Positions 37,881 to 38,505 of a stretch of DNA of 38,505 bases are shown one piece after another. The position numbers and the translations under genes are program-made. The notes under the pieces were generated by a model that saw nothing but the letters and a program-made list of their open reading frames with translations, did no database searches and was not told the DNA's origin. The stretch is from a virus. The stretch covers positions 1 to 38,505 of IMG/VR virus record IMGVR_UViG_3300043773_001988. The stretch is one strand, 5' to 3'. Position 1 is the stretch's first letter. Each line of letters begins with the position of its first letter.

Positions 37881-38505
37881 ATGCCATACCAAACCTACTA
37901 CGATCTGGTTGAGAACCTCATCACCACATCCGGTGGCGGCGCTCAGGATGCGGAGCAGAGGGACATCCGCACCGCTGTGCAGCGTGCCTACCAAGAGCTG
38001 GGCTGGATCAAGGACTGGGAGTTCCACCAGCAGACCGGCCGCGTGGTCATTGAACCGGCGTGGCAGGGCGAGGTCACGTTCGTCGCCTCCACCAGGACGA
38101 TCACCAAGACCGTAGGCGATCCATTTCCGGCCGGCGCCGCCTACTGCTTCATCCGCATCAATGACGTGATCGCCAAGGTGGCCACTAGGACCAGCTCTAG
38201 CGTCCTGGTGCTGGACAGTGCGCTGACCTACCCGGAGGACTTCAGCACCTCCACGGTCGCCCTGCTCTACCGCACTCTCTATCCGCTGCCAACCGACTTC
38301 CGCAACCTGGACAAGCCGATCGACGAACACAGTTGGTCGGCATTCAGCTACGTGTCCCAGGACGAGGCAATGAAGATCGAACGGGTCCTGGACGCCCAGG
38401 GCCCGCAGGCGTACTGGACCGTGACGCGGGACGACATCACTGGCGGTTGGGCGATCAGGATTATTGGCTACCCGGCCCGCCTGGAGACAATCGACTTCAC
38501 CTACC
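37881..38505 (+). CDS. Partial structural-like protein, runs off right end
   Basis: 208 complete codons with no stop before the window edge. Start ATG 37881, three bases after the previous stop. The opening YQTYYDLVENLITTSGGGAQ, then IRTAVQRAYQELGWIKDWEF, resembles phage proteins with a helical 'I-x-x-A-V-x-x-A-Y-x-E-L' head and a beta C-terminal half (VVIEPAWQGEVTFVASTRTI; RTLYPLPTDFRNLDK). Such proteins are common in virions, sometimes called adaptor-like, but I cannot fix the function. C-terminus missing. Confidence 0.65.
   Translation, partial: MPYQTYYDLVENLITTSGGGAQDAEQRDIRTAVQRAYQELGWIKDWEFHQQTGRVVIEPAWQGEVTFVASTRTITKTVGDPFPAGAAYCFIRINDVIAKVATRTSSSVLVLDSALTYPEDFSTSTVALLYRTLYPLPTDFRNLDKPIDEHSWSAFSYVSQDEAMKIERVLDAQGPQAYWTVTRDDITGGWAIRIIGYPARLETIDFTY

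Noticed and set aside
1-38505. Integrated prophage
   Set aside because: No integrase, repressor, attachment site or bacterial gene is seen. It cannot be ruled out because both ends are cut.
1-38505. tRNA or rRNA genes
   Set aside because: I noticed no cloverleaf-like segment or conserved rRNA sequence by eye; the coding density leaves almost no room. A tRNA scan would settle it.

Overview
This window is a fragment of a tailed double-stranded DNA phage genome (Caudoviricetes), most likely a siphovirus. Every supported gene is on the + strand, genes are packed with 1-4 base stop/start overlaps (ATGA, GTGA), and the order is the classic HK97-type morphogenesis series: small and large terminase, portal, prohead protease, major capsid, head-tail connectors, tail terminator, tail tube, tail assembly chaperone with a -1 frameshift, tape measure, tip and fibres. 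No sheath gene, integrase, repressor, replication or recognisable endolysin gene is present. Both ends run off the fragment, so these may lie outside it. The DNA is GC-rich with frequent GTG starts, which suggests a GC-rich bacterial host; the host cannot be named from the sequence.

Layout. 1-8.5 kb: packaging and capsid. The large terminase is interrupted in its Walker A motif by an intein with class 3 hallmarks and a LAGLIDADG endonuclease; the protease is fused to a long multi-domain tail. 8.5-14.2 kb: probable decoration protein, a glycosyltransferase, connectors, and three tandem tail-tube-like paralogues. 14.2-19.3 kb: frameshifted chaperone and a 1469-residue tape measure. 19.3-22.3 kb: tail-tip and unknown genes with a visible drop in GC. 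22.3-24.9 kb: first fibre module with seven exact-length 44-residue repeats.

24.9-31.2 kb is the most unusual part. A tightly coupled set runs glycosyltransferase, HExxH protein, NeuD/PglD-type acyltransferase, acyl carrier protein, SAM methyltransferase, LamG-like protein, ketoacyl-ACP synthase III, FabG-like reductase and Rieske oxygenase. The key catalytic residues that I could check are intact. My inference is that this is a phage-borne route that builds an acyl group on a dedicated carrier protein and uses it to decorate a glycan, either on the virion fibres or on the host surface. It is followed at 31.2-33.5 kb by a small DNA-binding-like gene, a metallophosphoesterase, a dNMP kinase and a small membrane protein.

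33.5-37.9 kb: a second fibre module, paralogous to the first, so the cassette is bracketed by two related fibre modules. It ends with a fibre carrying a C-terminal S74 autoproteolytic chaperone. A structural-looking gene runs off the right end.
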